A stretch of DNA of 64,000 nucleotides from Flammeovirgaceae bacterium UBA2366 (GCA_002344065.1 DDTK01000011.1:186001-250000); one strand, 5' to 3'. Positions 38,940-47,437 are shown, numbered from the stretch's first letter. Notes: a model not told the origin generated them from the sequence alone. Numbers and translations: made by a program.

Positions 38940-40940
38940 TTAGTAAATTAACATTGATAAGTCTATTTGGCACCTATGAGGTTTGGTAAGAATAAATAAA
39001 GGATTTTCTTTTTGAGCTTCGTAAGCTGTGGATATTGCATGCTCATTACCAGCCCAGGCCCTTCGTGCAATACCATTGTTCACATCAAAGTACAACATAT
39101 TCCGTAACTTCCTGTCTGCATCCGCACTACCATCCAACAATAAGCCAAATCCTCCATTAATTACTTCGCCCCAGCCTACTCCACCACCATTATGAATGGA
39201 GACCCAGGTAGCTCCCCTGAATGAATCACCAATAACATTGTGAATGGCCATGTCGGCTGTGAATTTTGATCCATCATAAATGTTAGAAGTTTCTCTGAAA
39301 GGACTGTCCGTTCCGGACACATCATGATGATCACGACCTAAAACAATCGGCCCGATCTTTCCTCCAGCAACGGCTTTGTTAAATGCTTCCGCTATCTTAA
39401 TCCTTCCTGCAGCATCGGCATAAAGAATACGCGCCTTCGAACCCACCACTAATTTATTTTGCTTGGCCTGACTGATCCAATTTATATTATCGGTTAACTG
39501 CGGATGGATTTCCTTAGGAGCAGATACTAAAATTCTCTCCAGTGTTTCTTTAGCAAGTTTATCGGTGTAGTCAAGATCAGCTTCCTTACCGGAGGTACAT
39601 ACCCACCTGAACGGACCAAAACCATAATCAAAACACATGGGTCCCATAATGTCCTGCACATAGGATGGATACCTGAAATTGATGCCATCTTCGGCCATAA
39701 CATCTGCACCGGCACGTGAAGCTTCGAGCAAAAAAGCGTTGCCATAATCGAAGAAATAGGTTCCCCTCTTGGTGTGCTCGTTAATAGCATCGGCATGTCT
39801 GCGTAAGGATTGCTGAACGCACGCTTTAAACTTCTCCGGATTTTCAGCCATCATCGTATTGGCCTCATCAAAACTAAGTCCCACTGGATAATATCCACCC
39901 GCCCATGGATTATGCAAGGAGGTTTGATCAGATCCTAAATCAATAAAAATATTTTGCTCGTCAAATTTCTCCCACACCTCTACAATGTTTCCCCGATAGG
40001 CAATGGACACTACTGCCTTGTTTTCTTTGGCCTTGCGCACCCGGTTAACCAACTCATCAAGGCTATCGACCACCTCATCAACCCAACCTTGTTCATGTCG
40101 CTTTTGAGTAGCCTTATCATTTACTTCTGCAATCACCGTAATACAGCCGGCAATGTTTCCGGCTTTGGGTTGAGCACCGCTCATTCCGCCTAAACCTGAA
40201 GTAACAAATAGTTTACCGGCCAGACTTTCACCAGACTTGGAAATCATTCTTCCCGCATTCAAAACCGTTATGGTGGTGCCGTGCACTATCCCTTGCGGGC
40301 CAATGTACATGTATGAACCTGCGGTCATTTGTCCGTATTGCGTAACACCTAGTGCATTGTAACGCTCCCAATCATCCTGTTTTGAATAATTCGGAATCAT
40401 CATACCATTGGTAACGACTACTCGCGGTGCTTCTTTCGAAGATGGAAACAAACCCATGGGGTGACCGGAATACATATGAAGCGTTTGCTCGTCTGTCATG
40501 ATAGCGAGATACTTCATGGTTAACAAGTATTGCGCCCAATTCTGAAAAACCGCACCATTACCACCGTAGGTAATTAACTCGTGTGGATGCTGAGCCACAG
40601 CCGGATCAAGATTATTCTGGATCATGAGCATGATCGCACCGGCCTGTTGACATTGAAAGGGATATTCGTTTAACGGGCGGGCGCACATTTCGTAGCGGGG
40701 ACGAAACCGATACATATAAATCCGTCCATATAGAATCAGTTCCTGGTAAAACTCCCGAGCTAAGATTTCATGATGTTTTGGATGGAAATAGCGTAAGGCA
40801 TTTCGCACCGCCAGCTTCTTTTCATCCGGGGTAAGAATATCTTTCCGTTTTGGCGCGTGATTAACACCGGAGTCATATTCGCAAACAGGAGGTAACTCAT
40901 CCGGAATACCTTGCAGTATTTGTGCTTTAAAATCCAGCAT
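38940..40940 (-). CDS. hutU: Urocanate hydratase, long type
   Basis: The 666-aa enzyme converts urocanate to imidazolone propionate in histidine breakdown. Its length matches the long (eukaryote-like) urocanase rather than the ~555-aa proteobacterial form. Recognisable pieces are ITYGGNGAVFQNWAQYLLT, YSGHPMGLFPS, SGLGGMSGAQPKAGNIAGC, DLGSDQTSLHNPWAGGYYP, DYGFGPFRWVCTSG and GGGVGWGEVINGGFG, covering the NAD-binding and active-site regions. ATG 40940 overlaps the patatin stop by one base (TGATG). No other hut gene is in the window, so the pathway genes lie elsewhere. Confidence 0.95.
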   Translation of the reverse strand: MLDFKAQILQGIPDELPPVCEYDSGVNHAPKRKDILTPDEKKLAVRNALRYFHPKHHEILAREFYQELILYGRIYMYRFRPRYEMCARPLNEYPFQCQQAGAIMLMIQNNLDPAVAQHPHELITYGGNGAVFQNWAQYLLTMKYLAIMTDEQTLHMYSGHPMGLFPSSKEAPRVVVTNGMMIPNYSKQDDWERYNALGVTQYGQMTAGSYMYIGPQGIVHGTTITVLNAGRMISKSGESLAGKLFVTSGLGGMSGAQPKAGNIAGCITVIAEVNDKATQKRHEQGWVDEVVDSLDELVNRVRKAKENKAVVSIAYRGNIVEVWEKFDEQNIFIDLGSDQTSLHNPWAGGYYPVGLSFDEANTMMAENPEKFKACVQQSLRRHADAINEHTKRGTYFFDYGNAFLLEASRAGADVMAEDGINFRYPSYVQDIMGPMCFDYGFGPFRWVCTSGKEADLDYTDKLAKETLERILVSAPKEIHPQLTDNINWISQAKQNKLVVGSKARILYADAAGRIKIAEAFNKAVAGGKIGPIVLGRDHHDVSGTDSPFRETSNIYDGSKFTADMAIHNVIGDSFRGATWVSIHNGGGVGWGEVINGGFGLLLDGSADADRKLRNMLYFDVNNGIARRAWAGNEHAISTAYEAQKENPLFILTKPHRCQIDLSMLIY

Positions 40941-41713
40941 CAATGTTTAAGTGTTTCGTTAATCTGAAAGTCGATGGCTTTATAGTTGGCCTTCGTGTAC
41001 TTATAACCGATTTCAAAAATCTCCTTTCCCTTGGCCAGGTCGAATGTACTGAACTTACCCAAATCAGGTGGTTCAATAACATGCGTGCAATGTGTTTTAC
41101 TGAGGGTTGTATTTACATTGATGGCAATTAATAAACTTCGTTCGGTGATGTCTTTAACGCTGCCTAAATCGAAACGCTGTTGTACCGGATTACAATGACT
41201 TCCAATGATCATATCGCATTTCCCTACAAGAGGCCTGACAGGAAGATTATCCATAATACCACCATCCACATAAAAATTTTCTTTTTGCTGAACCGGGTTA
41301 AACAACGCTGGTATACTGGACGATGCAATAACTGAAGATACCAATTCGCCTTCGTTAAAGTAGACGATCTTACCCAACCGAATTTCCGTAGCCGCAACAG
41401 TAAGTGGAATTTTAAGCGCACTGAAATCATTCTCCGGCATACAACGGAGCATCATCTCTTTAAAACCATCCATACTTAACAACCCGGCCCAGGCCCATGC
41501 GGGCCGCACGGAATTAAGAAAACCCATCTGACTGATCAGGCTTAATGTTTCATCGGGTGTATAACCGTAGCAATAAAACGCTCCGGCAATAGCTCCGGCA
41601 CTGGTGCCCGATACTTCATAAAACCGGAGACCAAATTCCTCCAAAGCTTTAATTACGCCCAGGTGTGACATGCCTCGTGCTCCGCCACCGGATAATGCTA
41701 ATCCAATCTTCAT
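40940..41713 (-). CDS. Patatin-like phospholipase
   Basis: The 257-aa serine-Asp dyad lipase has the oxyanion loop GLALSGGGARGMSHLG, the nucleophile elbow VSGTSAGAIAGAFYCYG, and the catalytic Asp in YVDGGIMDNLPVRPL. It resembles the RssA/YlbK-type bacterial patatins, which act on phospholipids at the inner membrane. No signal peptide is present. It overlaps the MBL-fold gene upstream by 4 bp and hutU downstream by 1 bp, so the three genes form one translationally coupled operon. The metabolic link between them is unclear. Confidence 0.9.
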   Translation of the reverse strand: MKIGLALSGGGARGMSHLGVIKALEEFGLRFYEVSGTSAGAIAGAFYCYGYTPDETLSLISQMGFLNSVRPAWAWAGLLSMDGFKEMMLRCMPENDFSALKIPLTVAATEIRLGKIVYFNEGELVSSVIASSSIPALFNPVQQKENFYVDGGIMDNLPVRPLVGKCDMIIGSHCNPVQQRFDLGSVKDITERSLLIAINVNTTLSKTHCTHVIEPPDLGKFSTFDLAKGKEIFEIGYKYTKANYKAIDFQINETLKH

Positions 41714-42546
41714 AACTCACTAAGCTTAAATACCTGATCCACACGAACTCCTTTATCCGTATGCTTAACTGTGCAGCATTCATTTATCGGATCATGTTCA
41801 AAAAATAATACATAACCATAGTCTGCTGCTTCACGGAGAAACCGATCCTTTTCCTCAAGCGTTATCAATGGCCGGGTATCATAACCCATTACATAGGGCA
41901 ATGGTAAATGGCCAATAGAAGGAAGCAGATCGGCTACGTAGCAAATAGTTTTTCCTTTATAACGAATCATAGGGATCATCATTTTATCCGTATGTCCGGA
42001 GGCAAAGAAAATATTAAATTGAGAAAAGGGTGATTCATTATGTTGGTCAACAAACTCCAACTGGCCGCTTTCTTTCATAGGCAAAATATTCTCCGTAAGA
42101 AAACTTGCCTTCTCGCGTGCATTCGGTTCGGTAGCCCATTTCCAATGATCGGCATTTGACCAGTAGCGTGCCTTGGGAAAAGTAAGTTCGAATCTTTCGT
42201 TCACACGCTTCACACCTCCGCCACAATGATCAAAATGAAGATGTGTAAGAAACATATCGGTAACATCATTCACAGAAAAACCAGACTGATGTATGGAACT
42301 GATCAATGAATCGTTGCCGTGCAAATAATAGTGGCTGAAGAATTTTTCGTTTTGCTTATCACCGATTCCGTTATCAATTAAAATTAACCGGTCGCCATCT
42401 TCAATAAGCAGGCAGCGCATAGCCCACGAGCACATGTTGTTGGCATCGGGCGGGTTTGTTTTTTGCCAGATGGACTTAGGGACTACACCAAACATAGCCC
42501 CGCCATCAAGTTTAAAGAATCCGGTATCAATTACATGAAGATTCAT
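41710..42546 (-). CDS. MBL-fold metallo-hydrolase
   Basis: The 278-aa protein has the metallo-beta-lactamase-fold metal motif TDMFLTHLHFDHCGGGVKRV, a second His in FASGHTDKMMIPM, Asp in YVADLLPSIGHL, and a last His in FFEHDP. The N-terminus (VIDTGFFKLDGGAMFGVVPK) matches the lactonase-like or AttM/quorum-quenching-like subgroup. Substrate unknown. It is the first gene of the MBL-patatin-hutU operon. An intrinsic terminator of accA lies 45 bp upstream. Confidence 0.85.
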   Translation of the reverse strand: MNLHVIDTGFFKLDGGAMFGVVPKSIWQKTNPPDANNMCSWAMRCLLIEDGDRLILIDNGIGDKQNEKFFSHYYLHGNDSLISSIHQSGFSVNDVTDMFLTHLHFDHCGGGVKRVNERFELTFPKARYWSNADHWKWATEPNAREKASFLTENILPMKESGQLEFVDQHNESPFSQFNIFFASGHTDKMMIPMIRYKGKTICYVADLLPSIGHLPLPYVMGYDTRPLITLEEKDRFLREAADYGYVLFFEHDPINECCTVKHTDKGVRVDQVFKLSEL

Positions 42547-42586
42547 CTTTTCTAAAATATCGGTATGATGTTCAAAAATCTTATAA

Positions 42587-42639
42587 AATAAAAAGCTTCA
42601 AGCTGCAAGCTACAACCCGTAGCTAAAAGCTTGAAGCTT
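42587..42639 (-). terminator. Intrinsic terminator after accA, long palindrome
   Basis: AAGCTTCAAGCT (42593-42604) and AGCTTGAAGCTT (42628-42639) are perfect 12-bp arms, with an inner AGCTA/TAGCT pair. Read on the minus strand the stem is followed by TTTTATTTTAT. The arms are made of repeated AAGCT units, which also gives it the look of a dispersed palindromic repeat. Confidence 0.75.
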
Positions 42640-42656
42640 AAAGTATTTTTAACAAA

Positions 42657-43604
42657 TCATTCCTTCACTACACCCATCGCACAAAACTTATCAATGCGTT
42701 GCTGAATGCGGTCTTCCAATGATAACTTACTTAATTCCTTTGTTGCCTTCAGAATGTTCTTTTTCAGTTCTTCAGCCATCCACTTAACATCGGTATGGGC
42801 TCCGCCCAATGGCTCTTTAATGATGCCATCAATCATTTTTAATTGCAGCATATCTTTAGCCGTGAGTTTCAGCACCTCAGCTGCTTGTTCTTTGTAATCC
42901 CAACTTCTCCACAAAATAGACGAACATGATTCGGGTGAAATTACGGAGTACCAGGTATTCTCCAGCATATAAACCTTATCACCAATACCAATACCAAGCG
43001 CGCCACCGGAAGCGCCCTCGCCAATAATGACACAAATCACAGGTACTTTAAGGGTGAACATTTCTTTCAGGTTTCGGGCTATTGCTTCGCCTTGTCCGCG
43101 CTCTTCAGCCTCAAGACCAGGAAAAGCACCGGGAGTATCAATGAATGTAATGATTGGCTTGTTAAACTTTTCCGCCATCCGCATAAGACGCAACGCCTTA
43201 CGGTAGCCTTCCGGATTGGCCATACCAAAATTCCGGATCTGACGCTGTTTGGTATTTCTACCCTTTTGCTGACCAATTAGCATAAAAGTCTGCCCATCAA
43301 TAGTGCCAAAACCACCCACCATAGCTTTATCATCCGACACATTCCGATCGCCATGAAGTTCAATGAAATCGGTGGTAAGGGCGTAGATGTAATCCAAGGT
43401 GTAGGGTCTGTCCGGGTGACGGGAAAGTTGTACACGTTGCCAGCCGGTGAGGTTTTCAAAGGTTTCTTTCTTCAGCTCGAGTATTTTCTTTTCCAATGCC
43501 TGAATGGCATTGTTCACGGTCTTGTCATTATCACCAGCCAGGTGCTTCATATCATTTAACTTGGCCTCCAGTTCCGCGATAGGTTTTTCGAATTCCAACA
43601 GCAT
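42657..43604 (-). CDS. accA: Acetyl-CoA carboxylase carboxyltransferase, alpha subunit
   Basis: The 315-aa protein opens LLEFEKPIAELEAKLNDMKH, the usual AccA coiled start. It contains RHPDRPYTLDYIYALTTDF, LHGDRNVSDDKAMVGGFG, FIDTPGAFPGLEAEERGQGE, and GEGASGGALGIGIGDKVYML with YSVISPESCSSILWR. With AccD it transfers the carboxyl from biotin to acetyl-CoA, the first step of fatty-acid synthesis. It is transcribed alone from a TAACTTTG promoter 19 bp upstream, and ends at a strong terminator. Confidence 0.97.
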   Translation of the reverse strand: MLLEFEKPIAELEAKLNDMKHLAGDNDKTVNNAIQALEKKILELKKETFENLTGWQRVQLSRHPDRPYTLDYIYALTTDFIELHGDRNVSDDKAMVGGFGTIDGQTFMLIGQQKGRNTKQRQIRNFGMANPEGYRKALRLMRMAEKFNKPIITFIDTPGAFPGLEAEERGQGEAIARNLKEMFTLKVPVICVIIGEGASGGALGIGIGDKVYMLENTWYSVISPESCSSILWRSWDYKEQAAEVLKLTAKDMLQLKMIDGIIKEPLGGAHTDVKWMAEELKKNILKATKELSKLSLEDRIQQRIDKFCAMGVVKE

Positions 43605-43623
43605 AGCTCAAAATCTTAAGGGA

Positions 43624-43631
43624 CAAAGTTA
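43624..43631 (-). promoter_or_regulatory. -7 promoter element TAACTTTG for accA
   Basis: The minus strand reads TAACTTTG, an exact TAnnTTTG match, 19 bp before the accA start codon. Confidence 0.6.
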
Positions 43632-43676
43632 GCAGTATTATGGAATTTGAGAACGAATCTAACCTAAAACTACCTA

Positions 43677-43714
43677 AACAAAAAGCCCTGTAAACTTTTG
43701 ATTTACAGGGCTTT
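43677..43714 (-). terminator. Intrinsic terminator after tRNA-Asp
   Basis: AAAGCCCTGTAAA (43682-43694) and TTTACAGGGCTTT (43702-43714) are perfect 13-bp arms. On the minus strand the stem is followed by a T-run (TTTTTGTTT overlaps its end). It lies 3 bp after the tRNA. Confidence 0.9.
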
Positions 43715-43717
43715 AAG

Positions 43718-43791
43718 CGGACCGGACGGGACTCGAACCCGCGACCTCCTGCGTGACAGGCAGGCATTCTAACCAGCTGAACTACCAGTCC
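43718..43791 (-). tRNA. tRNA-Asp (GTC)
   Basis: On the minus strand the acceptor stem is GGACTGG (5') with CCGGTCC (3') plus discriminator G. The D-arm includes TTCAGCTGGTTAGAA. The anticodon arm is CCTGC-CTGTCAC-GCAGG, giving anticodon GTC. The T-arm is GCGGG-TTCGAGT-CCCGT. No CCA is encoded. Length is 74 nt. It has its own promoter and terminator. Confidence 0.97.
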
Positions 43792-43804
43792 TTAAAAGAG
43801 TGTG

Positions 43805-43835
43805 CAAAGATAGCTTTGCCGATGGTTTCTCCAAA
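43805..43835 (-). promoter_or_regulatory. Complete Bacteroidota promoter for tRNA-Asp
   Basis: The minus strand shows TTTG (43835-43832), a 19-bp spacer, then TATCTTTG (43812-43805). This fits the TTTG-N19-TAnnTTTG consensus of the Bacteroidota housekeeping sigma factor. The tRNA begins 14 bp downstream. Confidence 0.8.
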
Positions 43836-43858
43836 AATTAGTTTTAGAAAATTGCCAG

Positions 43859-44173
43859 CTACACGTTGGTTTGACCATCTACCTTAAGCTTACTGATCAT
43901 AACCGGGGTTAAGGCATCGGCATAAACACCATAGGCATCAACCAGCAAACCCTTCATCCCTGTGGCGGATGAAATAGCAAAAAGTATGGTGCTATCATCG
44001 GGGTTTGTCATTCCTTCAAACCGATGGATTTCATCCACATGAAATTCTTCCGGTGCCAACCTTAGCTTAAGCGATGGGCACTCAATCCATTCGGGATGTA
44101 AATTGAAATCCTGCACATAACCCCTTTGCTGAAGGGCCTTTATGGCATCGGCCAGCGAATCGTAAACGTTCAT
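43859..44173 (-). CDS. Conserved 104-aa protein, often mislabelled PRPP synthetase
   Basis: The protein begins MNVYDSLADAIKALQQRGYV and contains PEEFHVDEIHRFEGMTNPDD and LLVDAYGVYADALTPVMISK. This family is widespread in Bacteroidota and is frequently annotated as phosphoribosylpyrophosphate synthetase, but it lacks the PRPP-binding motif and is far too short. The real function is unknown. It follows dps by 6 bp on the same strand and is probably co-expressed with it, so a stress-related role is possible. Confidence 0.75.
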   Translation of the reverse strand: MNVYDSLADAIKALQQRGYVQDFNLHPEWIECPSLKLRLAPEEFHVDEIHRFEGMTNPDDSTILFAISSATGMKGLLVDAYGVYADALTPVMISKLKVDGQTNV

Positions 44174-44179
44174 CTTATC

Positions 44180-44653
44180 TTATTTCAAAAATGATGTGTA
44201 CATCCAAACCAATTTTTCCTGTTCGCGAATGTAATCGCTCATTAAAGCATTAGTACCCTCATCATCCGCTTCACCGGATACCTTTAATATGTTGCGCTCC
44301 TTAATCAGCAACACTTTATATCCCTCCAGAACAGCTTCCACAGCCTTAAATCCATCCGATATATTCTTATACTCCTTAATCGTTGAATGTTCAATGTAAT
44401 CGGAAAAACTATGCAAAGGCGTATAGCCAAGGGTGAGTATGCGTTCGGCAATTTCATCAACTTTAACCAGTGCATCCGTATATATTTCTTCAAACTTGAG
44501 GTGCAATTCAAAAAATTTCTCACCCTTAATATTCCAGTGAAAGGCCCGGGCGTTCATATAAAAGATCTGGTAGTTTGCCAACAAGTCATTTAGTCCCATG
44601 GCTAATACTTGTGTGTCCTTCGTTGCTAATCCAATCTGATTCGTCTTTGCCAT
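44180..44653 (-). CDS. dps: Dps family DNA-protection ferritin
   Basis: The 157-aa protein has the intersubunit ferroxidase site in correct spacing: H39 in AFHWNIKG, H51 in FELHLKFEE, D66 and E70 in VKVDEIAERI. It forms a dodecamer that oxidises and stores iron and shields DNA under oxidative or starvation stress. The N-terminus is short, without the Lys-rich DNA-binding tail of E. coli Dps. It is divergent from a small lipoprotein gene across a 17-bp perfect palindrome. Confidence 0.9.
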   Translation of the reverse strand: MAKTNQIGLATKDTQVLAMGLNDLLANYQIFYMNARAFHWNIKGEKFFELHLKFEEIYTDALVKVDEIAERILTLGYTPLHSFSDYIEHSTIKEYKNISDGFKAVEAVLEGYKVLLIKERNILKVSGEADDEGTNALMSDYIREQEKLVWMYTSFLK

Positions 44654-44670
44654 GATTATCGGTGTTTGTT

Positions 44671-44687
44671 TAAAAATACTATTTTTA
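44671..44687. promoter_or_regulatory. 17-bp palindrome TAAAAATA-C-TATTTTTA between dps and a lipoprotein gene
   Basis: The two 8-bp arms are perfect. Each arm reads TATTTTTA on one strand, close to the -7 TAnnTTTG element, so it could be a pair of back-to-back promoters or an operator shared by both genes. It lies 18 bp from the dps start and 15 bp from the other. Confidence 0.4.
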
Positions 44688-44701
44688 GAACATAATTGAC
44701 C

Positions 44702-44905
44702 ATGAAAAAAGTCATCCTTCCGGCACTTTTAATGATTTTTGTTCTTTCCGCCTGCAGCAAATCAGCGAGTAGCTCGAAAGTAGTAAAGCCTAAGTACCAT
44801 CATAGCTGGTACAAGAACCATGTCTATAAAAAGAAATGGCAGGTGGGACGGATAAAATTCCAACCGGAAAAACAAGGTGTTAAAAAAGTAAGAATGAAGG
44901 GATAG
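44702..44905 (+). CDS. Small basic lipoprotein
   Basis: Start ATG 44702 gives a 67-aa product with lipobox VLSAC (Cys19). The mature part is short and basic (PKYHHSWYKNHVYKKKWQVG, QGVKKVRMKG). A TTG two codons upstream is not needed. No family is recognised. It is divergent from dps, with 48 bp between starts, and its stop is 1 bp from the end of the convergent TetR gene. Confidence 0.6.
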   Translation: MKKVILPALLMIFVLSACSKSASSSKVVKPKYHHSWYKNHVYKKKWQVGRIKFQPEKQGVKKVRMKG

Positions 44906-44906
44906 A

Positions 44907-45536
44907 TTATTGAAGCCCTTTTAAAATCAAATCAAGATTCTTCCTAAAGAAAAATTTAACCGGACTGATTTGATTGATATGACCGGTAACAATGGAACCC
45001 AGCAAAATTGTCATTAACAGGTTGGTGATATCCCGTGTGGAGGATGATTTTGTAAACTCCTTTCTGAAAATTGCTTCCAGTGTAAACTTCTCCAGCATCT
45101 GATCAAGCGACTGAATTTCCAGCGATTGAATATCCTTAATATCAGGATATAAAATTACCTTTTCCTCAGCTTTAACCGGAAATGGTTTGGGGGCTCGCTT
45201 TACATCGGCCAAATAGCCAAGCAGGCTTAACATCAAGCCAGGATGCTTTTCACACTCTTCGCTAAGCTTGTCACTCAAGTAATATATACCTTGCAGACCT
45301 TCTTTTGGTTTGCCTGATAACTCAACAACCCGATCGAGGCACCATACCCTGAAATAGTAGAGCAGCAAATCTTCTTTTTGTGGAAAGTACTTGAAGAAAG
45401 TAACCTTACTTACTTTTACGCGTGCACAAAGATCATCTACATACAGGTCTTCAAACGGGCGTTTGCCAATCAACTTCAGGGTATTATCCAGAACATGAAC
45501 TTTCAGGCGGGCGGCCTTTTCTTTGCGCAGACTCAT
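44907..45536 (-). CDS. TetR family transcriptional regulator
   Basis: The 209-aa protein has a TetR helix-turn-helix at the N-terminus: FEDLYVDDLCARVKVSKVTF followed by FKYFPQKEDLLLYYF. The C-terminal part is helical and ends with a hydrophobic stretch (LLMTILLGSIVTGHI). It is divergent from the gamma-glutamyltranspeptidase gene and may regulate it and itself. ACTTAAGT (45549-45556), 12 bp before its start codon, is a palindrome that could be the operator. Confidence 0.85.
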   Translation of the reverse strand: MSLRKEKAARLKVHVLDNTLKLIGKRPFEDLYVDDLCARVKVSKVTFFKYFPQKEDLLLYYFRVWCLDRVVELSGKPKEGLQGIYYLSDKLSEECEKHPGLMLSLLGYLADVKRAPKPFPVKAEEKVILYPDIKDIQSLEIQSLDQMLEKFTLEAIFRKEFTKSSSTRDITNLLMTILLGSIVTGHINQISPVKFFFRKNLDLILKGLQ

Positions 45537-45548
45537 TAGCTAAACTTT

Positions 45549-45556
45549 ACTTAAGT
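45549..45556. promoter_or_regulatory. Palindrome ACTTAAGT at the TetR start (possible operator)
   Basis: This is a short perfect palindrome 12 bp upstream of the TetR start codon, in the 64-bp gap shared with the divergent transpeptidase gene. Short and A/T-rich, so chance is possible. Confidence 0.25.
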
Positions 45557-45600
45557 TGGCATTTAATTAATACATTTAAGAAAACGTAACCAATTTATTT

Positions 45601-47292
45601 ATGCTAAAGCGTACAATCCTGCTACTAATTGTTGTCGCAGTCGCTGCTTGTAAGCCGGATAAAAAATCGGAACCTGTTATTGGGCTCATTGCCGATTCGG
45701 CAATGGTGGTTTCAGCCCATCCGTTAGCCTCAAAAGTGGGATTGGAAATCCTGAAAAAAGGTGGCAATGCTGTGGATGCCGCCATTGCAACGCAATTGGC
45801 CCTGGCGGTTGTATTCCCTGCAGCCGGAAATATAGGCGGAGGTGGTTTTATGGTCGTTCGCCTGAATAATGGAGAAGTGGCAGCACTTGATTACCGTGAA
45901 AAAGCACCGGCTGGCGCAACAACCAACATGTATCTTGACAGTGCCGGAAATGTCATTGAAAATTTAAGTACAGCCGGTCACCTGGCCTGTGGCGTTCCTG
46001 GTTCTGTGGATGGTATGGTTGAGTCGCACAAGAAATATGGTTCACTACCCTGGGCAGAACTGGTACAGCCGGCAATTGATCTTGCCCAGCATGGTTTTCC
46101 ATTAACTGAGCGGGAAGCGAAATGGTTGAATGAACTACAAGAAAGATTACTTAAATACAATACGGTTAAACCCGATTTTCTTATTCGTGAAACCTGGAAT
46201 GCCGGAGACACTATCTATTGGAATGATTTAGGAAAAACACTGGAGCGCATCCGTGACAACGGACGTGCTGGCTTCTATGAAGGAAAAACAGCCGATGATA
46301 TTGTTGCTGAAATGGAGCGGGGTAAAGGATTAATCACTGCTGAAGACTTAAAAAATTATTCATCCACCTGGCGGGAGCCGGTAATTGCCCCTTATAAAAA
46401 CTACAAGATCATTTCCATGCCACCATCCTCCAGTGGCGGGGTATGTCTTGTTCAATTGTTGAAATCGGTTGAGCCCTACCCCATCCGTAAGTGGGGATTC
46501 AATACGCCTGAAACAGTTCACCTCATGGTAGAGGCTGAGCGCAGGGTTTATGCAGATCGTTCAAAGTACCTGGGCGATCCGGATTTTTATGAAGTGCCTG
46601 TTCAGCAAATGATTGATAGTGACTACAACAAAAGCAGAATGCAATCCTTTAATCGAAAGAAAGCCACACCCAGTACGGAAATTAAACCGGGTAGTATTGA
46701 AGGGTATGAATCAGAAGAAACCACCCATCTCTCGGTGGTGGATAAATATGGCAATGCAGTTTCAGTTACTACAACGATAAATGGTTGGTTTGGCAACTAT
46801 GTGGTAGTGGCAGGTTCAGGTTTTTTCCTGAACAATGAAATGGACGATTTCAGCGCTAAACCGGGTGTACCGAATATGTTTGGTGTGCTCGGTGGTGAAG
46901 CAAATAAGGTTGAACCTAATAAACGGATGCTCAGCGCCATGACACCCACCATCGTGGAAAAAGAGGGTAAGCTATTTATGGTTGTTGGAACACCTGGCGG
47001 AAGCACCATCATCACCTCAGTGTTTCAGGTTATTCTTAATGTGATTGAGCATGACATGAGCATGCAAGAGGCCGTCAATGCAAAACGGATACACAGTCAG
47101 TGGTATCCGGACGAGATTGCTCCCGAGTACAAAACCTTTTCAGAAAAAGATAGTCTGAAATTGGTTTCGATGGGGCATACATTTAAATCGCGTAAAGCGA
47201 TTGGAAGGGTTGACGCTATTTTGGTTTTACCCAACGGAAAACTGGAAGGCGGAGCAGATCCGCGAGGTGATGATAAGGCAGCGGGTTTCTAG
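45601..47292 (+). CDS. ggt: Gamma-glutamyltranspeptidase lipoprotein
   Basis: The 563-aa enzyme has a lipoprotein signal (LLLIVVAVAACKPDKK, Cys17), so it should be anchored in the periplasm or on the outer membrane. Hallmarks are HPLASKVGLEILKKGGNAVD, DYREKAP (substrate carboxylate Arg), AGHLACGVPGSVDGM, and the autoprocessing site EETTHLSVVDKYGNAVSV, where T374 becomes the catalytic N-terminus of the small subunit. PGGSTIITSVFQ forms the oxyanion region. It cleaves the gamma-glutamyl bond of glutathione and related peptides. It is divergent from a TetR gene. Confidence 0.95.
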   Translation: MLKRTILLLIVVAVAACKPDKKSEPVIGLIADSAMVVSAHPLASKVGLEILKKGGNAVDAAIATQLALAVVFPAAGNIGGGGFMVVRLNNGEVAALDYREKAPAGATTNMYLDSAGNVIENLSTAGHLACGVPGSVDGMVESHKKYGSLPWAELVQPAIDLAQHGFPLTEREAKWLNELQERLLKYNTVKPDFLIRETWNAGDTIYWNDLGKTLERIRDNGRAGFYEGKTADDIVAEMERGKGLITAEDLKNYSSTWREPVIAPYKNYKIISMPPSSSGGVCLVQLLKSVEPYPIRKWGFNTPETVHLMVEAERRVYADRSKYLGDPDFYEVPVQQMIDSDYNKSRMQSFNRKKATPSTEIKPGSIEGYESEETTHLSVVDKYGNAVSVTTTINGWFGNYVVVAGSGFFLNNEMDDFSAKPGVPNMFGVLGGEANKVEPNKRMLSAMTPTIVEKEGKLFMVVGTPGGSTIITSVFQVILNVIEHDMSMQEAVNAKRIHSQWYPDEIAPEYKTFSEKDSLKLVSMGHTFKSRKAIGRVDAILVLPNGKLEGGADPRGDDKAAGF

Positions 47293-47321
47293 GTAACATT
47301 TGTTTATCAAGCATTTGCTCC

Positions 47322-47437
47322 CGGGCCGCATGGCCCTGCCTACCGGCAGGCAGGCCCGTGTACTCATCCAGCGCTGTGCCCAATCCGCACATCCCATGGC
47401 CAGGCCAAAGATTGACCGATGCGCTGTCTGAGTACAC
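47322..47437. repeat. Compound palindromic element between ggt and an OmpA-like gene
   Basis: Two nested structures are packed together. CGGGCC (47322-47327) pairs with GGCCCG (47353-47358) and encloses CCTGCCTACCGGCAGGCAGG (47335-47354). GTGTACTCATCCAGCGC (47358-47374) pairs with GCGCTGTCTGAGTACAC (47421-47437), 15 of 17 positions. The GC core resembles the mini-palindrome at 5461-5479, suggesting a dispersed repeat family. It lies between convergent gene ends and may also stop transcription. Confidence 0.6.
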
